Source of the DNA: Paenibacillus tianjinensis
GTDB lineage: Bacteria > Bacillota > Bacilli > Paenibacillales > Paenibacillaceae
Direction of reading: 5' to 3'
DNA length: 64,000 nt
Assembly (NCBI RefSeq): GCF_017086365.1
Contig: NZ_CP070969.1
Coordinates: forward strand, 5,084,001 to 5,148,000
Part shown: piece by piece, positions 63,120 to 64,000 of the stretch
Position numbering within the stretch: the stretch's first letter is position 1
Layout of the letters: each line of letters begins with the position of its first letter
Program-made: the position numbers and the translations under genes
The notes under the pieces: model-generated
The model's database searches: none
The model's input: only the letters and a program-made list of their open reading frames with translations
What the model was told of the DNA's origin: nothing

Positions 63120-63955
63120 GTGGACATCGCTGACTGGTTCATCCACTCCGCCAGCTCTGAGAGCATTACCGGATAGGAAGGAAGCTCGAAATGAACATCG
63201 GTTCTCGTACTAACAAGAGTACGATTCTGAACATGAACAGAATCCGGCATGATCTCGACATCCTGTTTGTGAAATGCATGCTGCATATGAAGCAGCAGCT
63301 CGTATTTGCTAAGCGGCTCGGGGTGGGCCAGATGGATCAGGCCGGACACCTCCGAATCCAGCATCTTGTCAACCGCTTTGGCCAGCTCAAGCGTGGTCAC
63401 TCCATTCCACATGACCCGTTCATAACCGGAGACCAGGCCCTTCTGGGCCAAGAACCATTCCATCAGCCCGATTCCGCCGCTCCGGATTTCCGGACCGATG
63501 ATAGAGGTGCGGATCGTCAGATGGCCGGGTGCTCTGACTTCACCCAGACTTTTGGTAATGGCATAGACGGAAGTGCCGTCGGGCGTATCCTCTTCCGTAT
63601 AACCGCCGCGTGTTCCTTCGAACACGCAGTCGGTGCTGATATGAATCAGCCGGGCATGCACGGCGTCCGCAACCCGGCGCAGCCGGTGGGGCAGAAAACC
63701 GTTCACATGATATGCACCGATCCGGTCACGCTCGGCAAATTGATTAAGGACCCCGAGTGCATTGATAATGCAATGGGGGGAGACCATTTCGACCAGTTTC
63801 TCTACGCCGGCAATATCGTCGGCATCCACATACAGCCCGCCAAGATCGCTTTTATCCCGGGTTGTATGGAAGACGTGATGTTTGCCCTGGCGGCGAAAAT
63901 ACGCCGCCAGCATATGACCCGCCATACCGTTTCCGCCGAGGATAAGGAGTTTCAC
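63116..63955 (-). CDS. RmlD-like sugar-nucleotide reductase (SDR)
   Basis: The 279-residue protein has LILGGNGMAGHMLAAYF, INALGVLNQFAE, HISTDCVFEGTRGGYTEED and YAITKSLGEV, the pattern of dTDP-4-dehydrorhamnose reductase-type enzymes. The start is GTG 63955, overlapping the previous stop (GTGA), so translation is coupled. It most likely reduces a 4-keto sugar nucleotide; rhamnose itself is not proven because RmlA/B/C genes are not in view. Confidence 0.85.
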   Translation of the reverse strand: MKLLILGGNGMAGHMLAAYFRRQGKHHVFHTTRDKSDLGGLYVDADDIAGVEKLVEMVSPHCIINALGVLNQFAERDRIGAYHVNGFLPHRLRRVADAVHARLIHISTDCVFEGTRGGYTEEDTPDGTSVYAITKSLGEVRAPGHLTIRTSIIGPEIRSGGIGLMEWFLAQKGLVSGYERVMWNGVTTLELAKAVDKMLDSEVSGLIHLAHPEPLSKYELLLHMQHAFHKQDVEIMPDSVHVQNRTLVSTRTDVHFELPSYPVMLSELAEWMNQSAMST

Positions 63956-64000
63956 TCTAGGAACCCTCCCCGGATCAGGATGCTCTTGATCTCCTCCTGA
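63952..64000 (-). CDS. 3' end of an upstream gene in the glycan operon
   Basis: Only the last 15 codons are visible, ending EEIKSILIRGGFLE and TGA, which overlaps the GTG start of the RmlD-like gene. The remainder lies beyond the right edge; by position it is probably another sugar-nucleotide gene, but the family cannot be told. Confidence 0.6.
   Translation of the reverse strand, partial: QEEIKSILIRGGFLE

Overview
The window looks like the chromosome of a nitrogen-fixing, endospore-forming Paenibacillus or close relative. The evidence is a nifBHDKE operon under GlnR-type control, a gerA-type germination operon plus gerE and a YhcN-type spore lipoprotein, an S-layer-homology protein, several plant-polysaccharide hydrolases, AGGAGG ribosome sites with some TTG/GTG starts, and roughly even base composition. 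All calls come from reading the sequence; no database search was run.

Layout. 1-6667 (minus): nifB, nifH, nifD, nifK and the 5' part of nifE, a Mo-nitrogenase operon. Its promoter near 6985-7013 is flanked by two GlnR-like boxes, and a threefold 66-bp repeat sits in the nifB leader. Divergent from it is a TerC-family gene behind a yybP-ykoY (Mn2+) riboswitch. 8454-12529: an arabinan pair, GH43 and GH127. 12668-15016: a secreted YcdB/SLH protein. 15551-32347: the most interesting region. A ten-gene minus-strand operon encodes AgrB, a 35-aa peptide, a thioester-reductase-like SDR, an unannotated 49-aa AgrD-like peptide, a DHA2 exporter, a FAAL-ACP, a Thr-specific C-A-T NRPS module, a KS-(dead AT)-ACP-TE PKS, a free malonyltransferase and an HXXEE membrane protein. 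A divergent LytTR regulator and AgrC-like kinase complete an agr-type quorum-sensing circuit.

32559-35075: an NMT1/THI5-type ABC importer. 35325-38942: gerA-type germinant receptor. 39056-40771: a secreted GH5-X2-CBM46 glucanase. 41354-48749: small regulatory and accessory genes (HxlR with oxidoreductase, TPR-DUF2971, LacI, gerE, orphan SagB-like oxidoreductase, DUF2975 with Xre, a 61-aa protein). 49179-53228: Fur-controlled efeO-efeB-efeU iron uptake. 53870-56648: a MurR/RpiR regulator with nagB and nagA. 56808-57716: spore lipoprotein. 57898-64000: a glycan cluster of glycosyltransferases, a frameshifted methyltransferase and two sugar-nucleotide SDR enzymes.

How the central system may work (inference): AgrB trims the AgrD-like precursor to a small thiolactone, the kinase and LytTR regulator sense it, and the regulator binds the 21-bp-spaced direct repeats before agrB to switch on the whole operon. 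The enzymes activate a fatty acid, join it to Thr, extend with one malonate and release. The module order matches reutericyclin-type N-acyl tetramic acid assembly, so a Thr-derived N-acyl tetramate or a related lactone is the best guess, exported by the MFS protein.
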